33,256 nt of DNA. Source: JBAWYM01 sp037143575. GTDB lineage: Bacteria > Patescibacteriota > Gracilibacteria > Peribacterales > Peribacteraceae. The notes beneath the pieces are model-generated. The model made no database searches and was not told where the DNA came from. It saw only the letters and a list, made by a program, of their open reading frames with translations. The position numbers and the translations under genes are program-made. The stretch is from NCBI GenBank assembly GCA_037143575.1, contig JBAWYM010000014.1, positions 1 to 33,256 on the forward strand. The letters run 5' to 3'. Positions 19,909 to 27,991 of the stretch are shown here, one piece after another (within the stretch, counting starts at the first letter, position 1; the number at the start of each line of letters is the position of its first letter).

Positions 19909-20343
19909 TCAAGCCTCTCCCGTTGATCCAAAGCCACCGCGTGTGACCGCCCCGTGGTCCTCCACCTCCTCCCACTGCGCCTTCTCCGTTTTGACGAAGA
20001 TGCCCTGGGCGATGCGTTCGCCGCGCTGCACGGTGACGGCCTTCTGCGTGATATTCTGCACCTGGACCATGATCTCGTCCTTGGGTCCGTGGTAGTCGCA
20101 GTCGATCACACCGATGGAGTGCGGACAGACGAGGCCCTTCTTCCGGGGTAGGGATGAACGTGGCAGAATCAGCAGTGCGTAGCCCTCCGGGACCTTCACG
20201 ATGACATTGCCCGGCACCAGAACGATCGCTCCGGGTTCGATTTTGGTGGTGACACGCGTGACGAGGTCGAAGCCCACGGCGCCCGCGGATTCGTACTCGG
20301 GGAGAGGCAGGGTGGGGTCGATGCGCTGGATGGAGATTTGCAT
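19909..20343 (-). CDS. dut: dUTP diphosphatase
   Basis: A 144-residue trimeric dUTPase, which converts dUTP to dUMP and pyrophosphate, keeping uracil out of DNA. The five family motifs appear in order: AGAVGFDL, LPRSSLPRKKGL, GVIDCDYHGPKDEIMVQVQN, RGERIAQGIF and RGGFGSTG. The last Phe-containing motif closes over the neighbour's active site. Motif 2 has PRSSLPRKKG where PRSSLAxKxG is usual. The frame is open to 20442, but the start at 20343 (MQISIQRID) fits the family. The gene ends 28 bp from a hairpin repeat. It lies downstream of the giant HExxH gene on the same strand, 82 bp away. Confidence 0.94.
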   Translation of the reverse strand: MQISIQRIDPTLPLPEYESAGAVGFDLVTRVTTKIEPGAIVLVPGNVIVKVPEGYALLILPRSSLPRKKGLVCPHSIGVIDCDYHGPKDEIMVQVQNITQKAVTVQRGERIAQGIFVKTEKAQWEEVEDHGAVTRGGFGSTGEA

Positions 20344-20425
20344 GGGGGAAGGATGCGCGAAAATATCCGAAGAGACAAGGAAACGGGACGACTGTTGTCT
20401 CACGCAAATTGTCACGATGCTGAGA

Positions 20426-23400
20426 TTACTTCTTATCAGCATTCAATAGCAGATAGTCTTTTCGGTATTCCTCGAATGAGATGCCTCCACATGCATCAAG
20501 GAACGGCTTTGACTTCTCTCTCTGTATCAGCAGTTTCTTCAGGGTATCAGCATTATTGCAAATTTTCCGTACGAAGCTCTTGGCGAAGAATTCTGTTGCC
20601 CGGACGACTTTCTTTTTCGCTTCTTCTTCGACGACTCCATCTTCATCCCGTCGCTCGCTTGCAAGGAATGTGGAGAGCGAGAGTCCAGAGATCTTGAGGT
20701 CACTGTCATTCAGGCCGACATCGCGAGCGAGATCCCCCACGAAATCTCTGGTGCGATCGCGGAAATCTCTCGTCTTGTAGTTCGCCTCCATGACGGGCGC
20801 CTCATCGAGATGCGCTTCGGAAAGGTTTACCTTGGATTCACCGACCATCGATGCGCGCATCATCTGGTTGTCGAAGACGACGTAGGAGGTGAGCGTCTCG
20901 GCCATATCGCGCACATCCGCATCGGTGAATTTGGCTTCTCCTCGCTCTTCCATCATAGCCTTATAGGCGTAGAGCTTAAGCTTTTCATTGAAGCCCACGT
21001 AGGCGTTCTTGGCGCCCTCGTGCGTAAGCTTGGAGCGTTCACCACTGACCACACCCGCCAAGCTTTTCATGCGGATCCAGTCGATGTCGGAGCAGATGTA
21101 CGGCACGTCCTCGTGGTCGAGCGTCTCGGATGAACGAGCGATAGCCTTGGACATGCGCTCACGGGCTTTCGAGTCCCGGAGAATCGTATGACGGATAAAT
21201 ATTGTCATTTTGACTCCAGGGTTGAAATCATCCTCCTCCCCCGTTTTTTCAGTAATAAGATTCGCGATGTGTTTGATCTCCTTCATCGTGTTGTGCCGTC
21301 GATAGAAATAGTCAAGGAAGGGGAACTTAATCAGCACATCTCCTTCCTGACCTGCGAGGACTTTGAGACGCTCGATAGGGATGAATCCTTCGGCAACGCC
21401 GCGGATGAGATAGTAGAACTTTCCCTCCATCGTCATCTTTCCGTTGCGCATGGAGTAGTGGAGAATTTCCTCATAGTGGTGAGGATTGACTTCTTCAGGG
21501 AGGGGCAGGGGAGGTTCGTGCTTACGGCTATGGACGTACTGCTCCAGCATCCCGCGCAATTCATGTTCCGCCTGCCCCGTGATGTTCGAGTAGTTGTCCG
21601 CTGTCGCGGTGTAGGCGCTCTTGTGCTTCTTCACCGCTCCGTCGTTCCCGGTCTTCCATTCGTCAAACATTTCCTTATCTTTCCAGATGTCCGTAATGAG
21701 CTTCTGGAGCCACTTATCTCTGATAATCTCATTTCTTTCACATGGACCCATTGGCATTTTATACTGTGAAAATTTGTTGAGCGCCTTCCAGAGACGTTGA
21801 TCTGCCCAGTTCAGGCGACCCTTCTTTTCGAGAAGCTGAATACTCGCGCGGAGCTGATCTTTCGTAGGATTAGCGCCGATGAGTTCCATGAGGCTTTCGG
21901 AGTCCAGGTTTGTGAAGGAGTCTTCCCACTTCTTTACGCGTTCCAGTTCCAGGGAGTTTCGTTTGCGTTCGGCGTAGTGTGGAAGGCGTTCGGTATAATT
22001 ACCGATTATTGGAATTTTGACACCGAAGATTTTGCTTGGAAGCCTCTCGAAGAGTTTCTCCTTGAATTCCGACGTACGCTGATCCTGCATGGTTGTATAC
22101 ATGCCCTTGATGTCTTCCTGAAATTCCTTCCAAACGCGCATCATATCAAGTACAGACAGCCACTTTATGCCTAATTTGTCGGAGTACCATTTCCCCTTTT
22201 TCACCGGTTGTGCATCATTTACATCGGAGAGCTTCCAGTCAAGTTGTTTAATTTCTTTGTGCTTTTTGCTCACATGCCCCTTGAATGCTCTGATGAGATT
22301 TTTGAACGATCTGTTGTGTTGCGGATCCTCGGCATGGAGAGTCTTTCCTTCGGGAGACTGTGCACTGCCGTTGTTGTACAGGTCTTTCACACATTTCATC
22401 CACGGTCGATATCCATCCGGATCATCGAGGATTTCGCGCGTGACCTTCCTATATTGCGGATAGACATCTCCGAAGGAATCGATCTGCTTGATCATTAATT
22501 CGATGGCCTCGAGGTCTTCGCCGGGATCGTAGGGTGCCTCTGTCTTTTCAGTGGTTCCGGTTTCCAGTGGAGCACTGGTCATTGGCTCATCATCGTCAGC
22601 GGTCATGTGCATCGCCACATCGCTTTCTTCTGACCCCGGTTCCATGGCATCGAAAACCTCGACATCCTTATCTTGAATCTTGGATTGAGGATCACGAGAA
22701 AATGATTTGCGTACCAGCGCTTCCTCGGCGAGTGCGCGTCGGTATTTGCCCATGATGAGGCCGGGAGAAGCCTTCGGATTCTTCTTGAGAATTCTCTTTC
22801 TGAATTCCTCGATCGGCAGTCCCCACCGCTCTCCCTGCTTCATGATTTCCTCCATTCCCGCTTCCGGGATTTCCTGCATCTTCCGATCCACAAGATCGGG
22901 GAAAAGGTGTGACTGATCCGCGAGAATACTGAGGATGAAGTGCCCTTTCTCGTGTCGGATGAGAGAGATCCGTTCATCGGGATCGAGGTCACTGCGCATG
23001 TAGATTTTCCCTCTGTAGTAACATCCTTTGGAGTTCTTCACTTCAAATTTCCTGATGTACGCTTCGGGGCTGAGAATGACGAGCGAATCGCTCCCTGTCT
23101 GGATGGTGGATTTATTCGTGGCGCGGTTGAGTTCTTTCAGCAGATCGCGCGCTTTCTGAAGTTGCTTACACTTCACGCCCACAGCCGTACAGAGCTCGAT
23201 GCGTGTCTGCTCTTTCATCTTGGGATTGCCGTACTGCTTAAGCTGGCTGCGCAGATCTCCGATGTATTCCCTCGTCAGATCGACGATATCGAACTCCGCG
23301 CAGATGGGATGAGCGAGAAGACCGGCTTTCGGATTATCCGGCGGGCCCATGAAGTCGCGTTCCAGCGCATCGAATTCGTTTGTTCTCGCACGGATCCATG

Positions 23401-25075
23401 CGCTGACATCATCAGGGCTTTTTCCGATTTCTGTTTCGACTTTCGCTTGTAATGCCGTTCCGTCCGCAATGATGCGCCGTATCTTCTCTTCGCTGTCATC
23501 GACCTCGCAGAGGAATTGCAGCCGGCGCTCATGGGTGGCAAGTTCATTTTCGCTCCAAGATGCGACGACCGCAGGATCGCCCATTTGTCTCTGAAGTAGC
23601 TTTAGCTCTTCGACTCCGATGACGCCGGTCGGAGGGACAGACAGAAGATCCGCGATCATCGAGAGGCAACGTGTGGCGCTGCTGCGACGATTCTGCTGCT
23701 CTGACTGTATTTCCTCTAACGGGCGTTTCTCCCACAAGGCTAGCGTTTGATCCAGCTCTTCCCGATTGCGCCTGATCTTCTGGAGAGCTCGCTCAGCGCG
23801 TCTCTGTCTCAGATCGGACTTCTCTTGGAATTTCGGATCGGTGATATCCAGGGGGACTTTCGTTCTGAGTTTGCAGGCGTCGTCGAAGGCGTGTGCGAAT
23901 GCTCGATCCAGATCCCCTGCAGTCCGTGAGATCGTGTCGTCGTCCAGCGGTGTGCCTGCGGCTGTCGCCCGTTTTTGCGCAGATTCTATTTCTTTCCCCA
24001 GTTGTTTGCGCTCGGCATCTGCCTGTTCCTGAAGCTGTAGTGCCGCGATGTCCTGGAGCTTCTGGTTCTGCAACCGGAGATTCTCGAGGTACTCTTTTCT
24101 CTGCGCGAATGAGGTGAAGTGCACCGTATTTTCCCACAGAATTCCCTTATCCGTTTCCCAGTACTTGGCGCCGAATTCCTTCGTTTCGCTGAGAGCGTTC
24201 ACCGTGCTGGAGAGGGCTTCGCGCAAAATGGAACGCACCGATGGTGTTCCGGCTGGCCGCTTTCCCAATTTGACTAGGTAGCGTTCAATTCTTCTGGGGA
24301 GATTCTGGATCTCATTTTCCAGTTCAGCTGTCGATCGCTCAATAGAGGGAGCTTCCCATTGTTTGTTCGCGATTTGTTGTGGTGTGGCGAGCGTCAATAT
24401 TTTCTCAGCTTCCCGAATCATTTCTCCGCCGAAGTCATTTTTGCGGTTTTCCAGAATCTGTTCCTGTTCCTGATAGCGATCGAGGCGCGCCATCACGGAA
24501 CGTCCGAGAGCGAGTGCGGCTTCCGGATAGCGGCGGATCAGTTCTTCGGTGAAGCGGTATCGTTCACCGGCGGTTAGGCCACCAATTTGGTCGTACTGAA
24601 ATATTTTTTCGAGGAGCTCTCGTTTGTATTCAATAGGATCTTGTTGTGGGTCAGTCGTCACATTGATTTGAGCCACGCGAAATTTATTCATGATTCCGAG
24701 AGACTTCGCGACGGATTCGATATCAAGTTCACTGAGCGTTTCTTCCCTTGTCAGCATGTTCTGAAACGCTTCAGCATTTTTTAGATTTGGTTGCAGTGTC
24801 TCGATGATGGCTTGAGTATCCAGCGTCCGGAGCACACCCTCCACACCCGATTTCGTTTCGACGCCGATATCCGCGATCTTCTCATCCTGTATTTCACCTG
24901 ATCTCATGACAGGTCTCACACTTTCCAACTGCTCAGGGAGCTCCACTCCATCGTTCTTTTGGAAATCGGGGATGGCGTCGTCCTTCGGTATGGGTTTTGC
25001 GAACCAGACCTCCCTCCGCTCCCGGGTGGGAGAGTCGCTGAGAGCGTGGCGCACGAGGCGGAAGAGGCTCAGCAT
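20426..25075 (-). CDS. Giant (1549-residue) HExxH-containing protein of unknown function
   Basis: I do not recognise this protein. Its single intact frame spans 4.65 kb. Residues about 100-470 are helical and Glu/Gln/Arg-rich, with coiled-coil-like segments (ELENEIQNLPRRIERYL; AALQLQEQADAERKQLGKEI). A compact region at 665-790 contains KIYMRSDLDPDERISLIRHE running into HEKGHFILSIL: H708-E709-x-x-H712 is a zincin-type HExxH, after a strand and acidic turn as in many metalloproteases. A possible third ligand is E784 or E785 in RRALAEEALV. An acidic, Thr-rich linker (about 825-855) leads to a Lys-rich helical C-terminal half (860-1549). There is no signal peptide or membrane helix. The ATG follows the upstream gene's stop directly (TAGATG), so it is translationally coupled to a membrane protein. 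Confidence 0.7.
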   Translation of the reverse strand: MLSLFRLVRHALSDSPTRERREVWFAKPIPKDDAIPDFQKNDGVELPEQLESVRPVMRSGEIQDEKIADIGVETKSGVEGVLRTLDTQAIIETLQPNLKNAEAFQNMLTREETLSELDIESVAKSLGIMNKFRVAQINVTTDPQQDPIEYKRELLEKIFQYDQIGGLTAGERYRFTEELIRRYPEAALALGRSVMARLDRYQEQEQILENRKNDFGGEMIREAEKILTLATPQQIANKQWEAPSIERSTAELENEIQNLPRRIERYLVKLGKRPAGTPSVRSILREALSSTVNALSETKEFGAKYWETDKGILWENTVHFTSFAQRKEYLENLRLQNQKLQDIAALQLQEQADAERKQLGKEIESAQKRATAAGTPLDDDTISRTAGDLDRAFAHAFDDACKLRTKVPLDITDPKFQEKSDLRQRRAERALQKIRRNREELDQTLALWEKRPLEEIQSEQQNRRSSATRCLSMIADLLSVPPTGVIGVEELKLLQRQMGDPAVVASWSENELATHERRLQFLCEVDDSEEKIRRIIADGTALQAKVETEIGKSPDDVSAWIRARTNEFDALERDFMGPPDNPKAGLLAHPICAEFDIVDLTREYIGDLRSQLKQYGNPKMKEQTRIELCTAVGVKCKQLQKARDLLKELNRATNKSTIQTGSDSLVILSPEAYIRKFEVKNSKGCYYRGKIYMRSDLDPDERISLIRHEKGHFILSILADQSHLFPDLVDRKMQEIPEAGMEEIMKQGERWGLPIEEFRKRILKKNPKASPGLIMGKYRRALAEEALVRKSFSRDPQSKIQDKDVEVFDAMEPGSEESDVAMHMTADDDEPMTSAPLETGTTEKTEAPYDPGEDLEAIELMIKQIDSFGDVYPQYRKVTREILDDPDGYRPWMKCVKDLYNNGSAQSPEGKTLHAEDPQHNRSFKNLIRAFKGHVSKKHKEIKQLDWKLSDVNDAQPVKKGKWYSDKLGIKWLSVLDMMRVWKEFQEDIKGMYTTMQDQRTSEFKEKLFERLPSKIFGVKIPIIGNYTERLPHYAERKRNSLELERVKKWEDSFTNLDSESLMELIGANPTKDQLRASIQLLEKKGRLNWADQRLWKALNKFSQYKMPMGPCERNEIIRDKWLQKLITDIWKDKEMFDEWKTGNDGAVKKHKSAYTATADNYSNITGQAEHELRGMLEQYVHSRKHEPPLPLPEEVNPHHYEEILHYSMRNGKMTMEGKFYYLIRGVAEGFIPIERLKVLAGQEGDVLIKFPFLDYFYRRHNTMKEIKHIANLITEKTGEEDDFNPGVKMTIFIRHTILRDSKARERMSKAIARSSETLDHEDVPYICSDIDWIRMKSLAGVVSGERSKLTHEGAKNAYVGFNEKLKLYAYKAMMEERGEAKFTDADVRDMAETLTSYVVFDNQMMRASMVGESKVNLSEAHLDEAPVMEANYKTRDFRDRTRDFVGDLARDVGLNDSDLKISGLSLSTFLASERRDEDGVVEEEAKKKVVRATEFFAKSFVRKICNNADTLKKLLIQREKSKPFLDACGGISFEEYRKDYLLLNADKK

Positions 25076-25567
25076 CTATAGTTTACAAATGCGATAAAAA
25101 TAGTCAAGTAATCTTTCTCTGCGGTTGTGCAGGTAGGGCAGGAATCGTGCGAGCACGGCATCGATGTCGCCGATTTCCAGCTCTCCGGTCTGGATGATCA
25201 GGCGGGATTTGGAGGGGTTACTCAGCTCGATGTGTAGCTCTACGTAGCCTTTGCCCTGGAGCATCCAGTAGCCGGCGCACTCACTCCATCCATACGATAT
25301 GTGGTTCCACTGGAAGCCCCGCTCACCGATGGTCATAGTGTGTTGCTGGTGGGGGAGGCGGAGAAGTGCGAGGAACGTCGTCGTGATGGCCAGCAGGACG
25401 AGTGCGAAGGACCAGTCCCGGTTGAAGAGGGCGTAGAGCAGGAGAGCAGCGAGGATGCTTCCGGCAACGATGTACCAGGTTCTGCCGCGCTCGTGCATGG
25501 GGCGCGCGGGCGCAGTCCATGTGAGGAGGACGCGGTCGTGAATGGAGGTGGGTGTGGGTGTTTCCAT
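25076..25567 (-). CDS. Two-helix membrane protein coupled to the giant gene
   Basis: A 163-residue protein that I do not recognise. A short cytoplasmic N-terminus (METPTPTSIHDRVLLTWTAP) is followed by two hydrophobic helices at about 31-48 and 52-70. A folded C-terminal domain of about 90 residues follows, with aromatic content (WNHISYGWSECAGYWML) and a beta-rich LHIELSNPSKSRLIIQTGEL. This layout is common in CPR membrane proteins of unknown role. The frame is open to 25747, but a TAGAAT box 10 bp upstream supports the ATG at 25567. The stop touches the start of the 1549-residue gene, so the two are produced together, and the small protein could anchor the large one at the membrane; this is inference. 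Confidence 0.6.
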   Translation of the reverse strand: METPTPTSIHDRVLLTWTAPARPMHERGRTWYIVAGSILAALLLYALFNRDWSFALVLLAITTTFLALLRLPHQQHTMTIGERGFQWNHISYGWSECAGYWMLQGKGYVELHIELSNPSKSRLIIQTGELEIGDIDAVLARFLPYLHNRRERLLDYFYRICKL

Positions 25568-25712
25568 AAATCTCTCTATTCTAGCGGAAAACGGCACTTT
25601 TGCCCATGTGGGGGTAGTTGCGTTGTAGAGGAAATTATCGCAGGATATATAAGATATGAGAAGCTCTCCCTGGAGCAGCATTTTTGAGGCATCTACTCTT
25701 TCAACGGTCCGG

Positions 25713-25718
25713 TATAGT
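25713..25718 (+). promoter_or_regulatory. -10 element of the zeta-like kinase gene
   Basis: TATAGT lies exactly 6 bp before the ATG at 25725, giving a leaderless mRNA. No good -35 box is visible. It decides the start over an open frame reaching back to 25656. Confidence 0.45.
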
Positions 25719-25724
25719 AGTCCT

Positions 25725-26327
25725 ATGCGAGCGCAGTACATTTCCATCGATGAACAGAAACGCCGAATTCCCGGCTACTTGCCCGAGCATGCCGAGGAAT
25801 TTCATACGGCATCAGCCAGAGAGGCGGATAGACTATTTTCTCTTGCTCTCAAGAATCATCCGGCCAAAACCGTTATTCTTCTCTGTGGAGGGAGCGCCTC
25901 TGGCAAGACTGAGTTCTGTTCCGAATATCTTTTCGATGAGGATGCCATCGTCTATGACGGGACGCTCTCATCTGTCCATGGTGCAGAGGTGAAATTGCAT
26001 AACATTCGCAGAGCTAAGAAGCAGGCGGTGGTCATCGGTATTCTTCCTGACGATCTTACGCGCGCATTTTCCGCATTCCTCCATCGTGACAGGCAATTCA
26101 GTGATGCCCATTTCTATCGGACGCATGCAGGAGCACGTTCAACATTGCTCTGGGTTGCCGAGCATTATCCTGACGTGGAATTGAGATTGTTTGAGAGTAC
26201 GTATCGACGAGGTGCATCTCTGTCTTTTGATATTCTTGAGTTCGGTAATCGGGATGGTTTCATTGAGTATTTGCGATCCGTTCAGTATACTGAGAAGCAG
26301 ATTATTTCCCTTGTGACAGCCTCATGA
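25725..26327 (+). CDS. Zeta-toxin-like P-loop kinase
   Basis: A 200-residue P-loop protein. Walker A is GGSASGKT (residues 55-62). A following YDGTLSSVHG (77-86) resembles the DGT segment of zeta toxins, and then KLHNIRRAKKQAVVIGILPD matches the strand that holds the second half of the zeta fold, with R105-R130 basic residues able to contact phosphate. Zeta toxins phosphorylate UDP-GlcNAc and poison cell-wall synthesis; related kinases have other substrates. The N-terminal 50 residues (ISIDEQKRRIPGYLPEHAEEFHTASAREADR style) also match the zeta entry helix region. A DUF2188 gene overlaps its stop by four bases (ATGA). No epsilon-type antitoxin is recognised. Confidence 0.65.
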   Translation: MRAQYISIDEQKRRIPGYLPEHAEEFHTASAREADRLFSLALKNHPAKTVILLCGGSASGKTEFCSEYLFDEDAIVYDGTLSSVHGAEVKLHNIRRAKKQAVVIGILPDDLTRAFSAFLHRDRQFSDAHFYRTHAGARSTLLWVAEHYPDVELRLFESTYRRGASLSFDILEFGNRDGFIEYLRSVQYTEKQIISLVTAS

Positions 26328-26593
26328 ACAAGAGACCTCTCCCGCGTCGGAATCTGAATAATCCCGCAATTCGGGAATATGATCGTGCCGTACGACGGGG
26401 GCAAGAGAGTTACCATGTGGTCCCTCATGAGCATGGGTGGACCGTGAAGAAGCTCGGTACTTCCAAGGGTCACACGTTCGATACGCAGTGTCAGGCGATA
26501 TCCATCGCGAGAGATCGGGCGAATCGTGATCGTACAGAACTCTTCATTCATGGGCGTGACGGACGCATCAGAGAGCGCAATTCGTTTGCCTGA
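26324..26593 (+). CDS. DUF2188 protein
   Basis: An 89-residue DUF2188 protein. The domain covers the C-terminal two thirds: SYHVVPHEHGWTVKKLGTSK, a central DTQCQAISIARDRANRD and the near-invariant end ELFIHGRDGRIRERNSFA. The family has no established function; it is small, soluble and often found near stress genes. The N-terminal part (about 1-28) is basic, with RPLPRRNLNNPAIREYDRAV. Its ATGA overlap with the kinase gene means shared mRNA and coupled translation. It is a candidate partner or neutraliser of the kinase, but the usual order is antitoxin first, and here the DUF comes second. Confidence 0.8.
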   Translation: MNKRPLPRRNLNNPAIREYDRAVRRGQESYHVVPHEHGWTVKKLGTSKGHTFDTQCQAISIARDRANRDRTELFIHGRDGRIRERNSFA

Positions 26594-26681
26594 TCCTCGT
26601 TTTTCTATAATCGAAAGGTGAGAGAATGCATTCTTTTGCTTGTTCAATGCATGATGAATTGATACCCTTCCGCGCGGTTCC

Positions 26682-26758
26682 GGGCAATTAGCTCAGCTGG
26701 TTAGAGCGTCACATTGACATTGTGAAGGTCACTGGTTCGAATCCAGTATTGCCCACCA
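26682..26758 (+). tRNA. tRNA-Val(GAC)
   Basis: A 77-nt cloverleaf with acceptor stem GGGCAAT/ATTGCCC, D arm GCTC...GAGC, anticodon stem TCACA/TGTGA around TTGACAT, giving anticodon GAC, and T arm ACTGG-TTCGAAT-CCAGT. Discriminator A and CCA are encoded. A hairpin repeat starts within the final ACCA, and a second copy of the tRNA 3' end lies 150 bp downstream. Confidence 0.95.
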
Positions 26759-26808
26759 TTCGACTCGCTTCGCTCGCTCATGGTCTCCGCGCTGCGCGCT
26801 CCGGCCAT
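26755..26808 (+). repeat. 52-bp dispersed repeat fused to the tRNA-Val 3' end, copy 2
   Basis: ACCAT (26755-26759, the tRNA tail plus one base) pairs with ATGGT (26780-26784) around TCGACTCGCTTCGCTCGCTC. From 26757 the sequence matches copy 1 (11385-11436) at 47 of 52 positions. The repeat therefore shares bases with the mature tRNA end. Confidence 0.75.
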
Positions 26809-26896
26809 TCTTTGAAGTTCGAAGAGTCGAATGACAGTGAGCGAAGCCGCAGCGTAGTCGAACTGCCCCGCTCGTTTCCGTTCAAACATCATTCAC

Positions 26897-26908
26897 TATT
26901 GCCCACCA
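26897..26908 (+). repeat. Duplicate of the tRNA-Val 3' end
   Basis: TATTGCCCACCA, identical to 26747-26758, exactly 150 bp downstream. The segment between and just after is built of GCTTCGC/GCGAAGC words, including hairpin GCCCC-GCGAAGC...GCGAAGT-GGGGC at about 26978-27006. The gap from 26759 to 27073 contains no gene that I can see. Confidence 0.6.
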
Positions 26909-27061
26909 CACTTCGCTCCTCGCGCGGCTCGGAGCTTCGCGTGGCAGGCCGCCTCAGTCCAATATGAAGCGAAGTGTGCCCCGCGAAGCCGCAGGCGAAG
27001 TGGGGCAGAAAGAGCAGTGTACCATTGCACGGGTGTACGATTATCTTTCCTCCTCTTGTAC

Positions 27062-27067
27062 TAGAAT
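27062..27067 (+). promoter_or_regulatory. -10 element of the comF-like gene
   Basis: TAGAAT, matching five of six consensus bases, lies exactly 6 bp before the ATG at 27074. Transcription would begin at the start codon. No -35 is obvious. Confidence 0.45.
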
Positions 27068-27073
27068 GCTGGA

Positions 27074-27715
27074 ATGCGCTTCCACACTCTTCTCGATTTC
27101 CTTTTCCCGCGCCGCTCGCTCGGGGGCTCTGAAGGTGAGTCGATCACCGAGGAAGAGCGGCGGCATCTCGGGGGATCGCGGATCGTGGAAGACCGTACGG
27201 AGCTGCAGAAGCGCGGTATTTTTTTCCTTGATCGTCTGGTGGCCGCTTCCGCATTTGCAGAGAGCCCCCTGCTGCGCAAGGCCATCCACACTTTCAAGTA
27301 CGGTCGGGTGCGCTCTCTCGCCGATGAATTGTCTGAGCTGATGGTCCGTGCCGCACCATCGACCGTGCTCACACATCCTGTCCTGTGCCCTGTACCTCTC
27401 CACTGGTCGCGGCTCTTCTCGCGCGGATTCAATCAGTCTGCATTACTCGCTCACGTCATCGCTCAGAGGAGGGGACTAAGGTATCAGTCTTTGCTTCGCA
27501 GGATCCGACCAACCGGCACGCAGACCAAGCGCAATCGTGCGCAACGTCTCACGGCACTCATTGGAGCTTTCCGCTGCTGTGAGCCATCATTACCCTCCTT
27601 TGTTATCCTGATCGACGATCTCTCCACCACCGGTGCGACGATGGATGCGTGTGCGAAGGAATTGAAGAAGTGTGGAGTTGCGAGGGTGGAGGGGTGGGTG
27701 ATAGCGCACGGATAG
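27074..27715 (+). CDS. ComF-family phosphoribosyltransferase-like protein
   Basis: A 213-residue protein of the ComF/GntX group, linked to DNA uptake and processing of transforming DNA. The family segments are FKYGRVRSLADELSELM, LCPVPLHWSRLFSRGFNQSA, RIRPTGTQTKRNRAQRL and the PRPP-binding VILIDDLSTTGATMDACA. ComF proteins usually open with a zinc finger after L-x-x-L-x-F-P; here LLDFLFPRRSLGGSEG has lost its cysteines, so the metal site is absent. The start at 27074 follows a leaderless-type -10. No com pilus gene is nearby; the orphan pilin at 8.4 kb is of another type. PRPP for it is made by prs. Confidence 0.85.
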   Translation: MRFHTLLDFLFPRRSLGGSEGESITEEERRHLGGSRIVEDRTELQKRGIFFLDRLVAASAFAESPLLRKAIHTFKYGRVRSLADELSELMVRAAPSTVLTHPVLCPVPLHWSRLFSRGFNQSALLAHVIAQRRGLRYQSLLRRIRPTGTQTKRNRAQRLTALIGAFRCCEPSLPSFVILIDDLSTTGATMDACAKELKKCGVARVEGWVIAHG

Positions 27716-27831
27716 AATTTGCGATTTCTTGATGGTTCGTCTCGGCTCACCACAGGTTTGCGAATTGCGATTGGCGATACATTCTTTCGAAGACAAAAAT
27801 CGCAATTCGCAAATCTCCAAATCGCAAATAT
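27716..27831 (+). repeat. Composite intergenic element, copy C
   Basis: AATTTGCGATT, the inverted hairpin core GATGGTTCGTCTCGGCTCACCA, CAGGTTTGCGAATTGCGATTG, a spacer, then AATCGCAATTCGCAAATCTCC and AAATCGCAAAT. It matches copy A (8890-9003, inverted) module for module. Confidence 0.65.
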
Positions 27832-27939
27832 TCATCGCGCAACGGCCTTCACAGTATTTTGGAAAATCTTCGACGATGTTCAAGATCACAGGAAGTGTTC
27901 ATGCATTCCATCCGCCTTGGCTTCGGTATGCAACATGAC

Positions 27940-27969
27940 TTGGTGTGGAAAACTTTTTTGTTATCCACC
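27940..27969 (+). promoter_or_regulatory. rseP-dnaA promoter overlapping two DnaA-box-like sites
   Basis: TTGGTG (27940-27945), 16 bp, then extended -10 TGT-TATCCA (27959-27967). TGTGGAAAA (27944-27952) and TTATCCACC (27961-27969) each differ by one base from the DnaA box (inverted and direct). A T6 tract lies between them. Confidence 0.45.
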
Positions 27970-27991
27970 GAAGGAATAGGATCCGGTTCCT

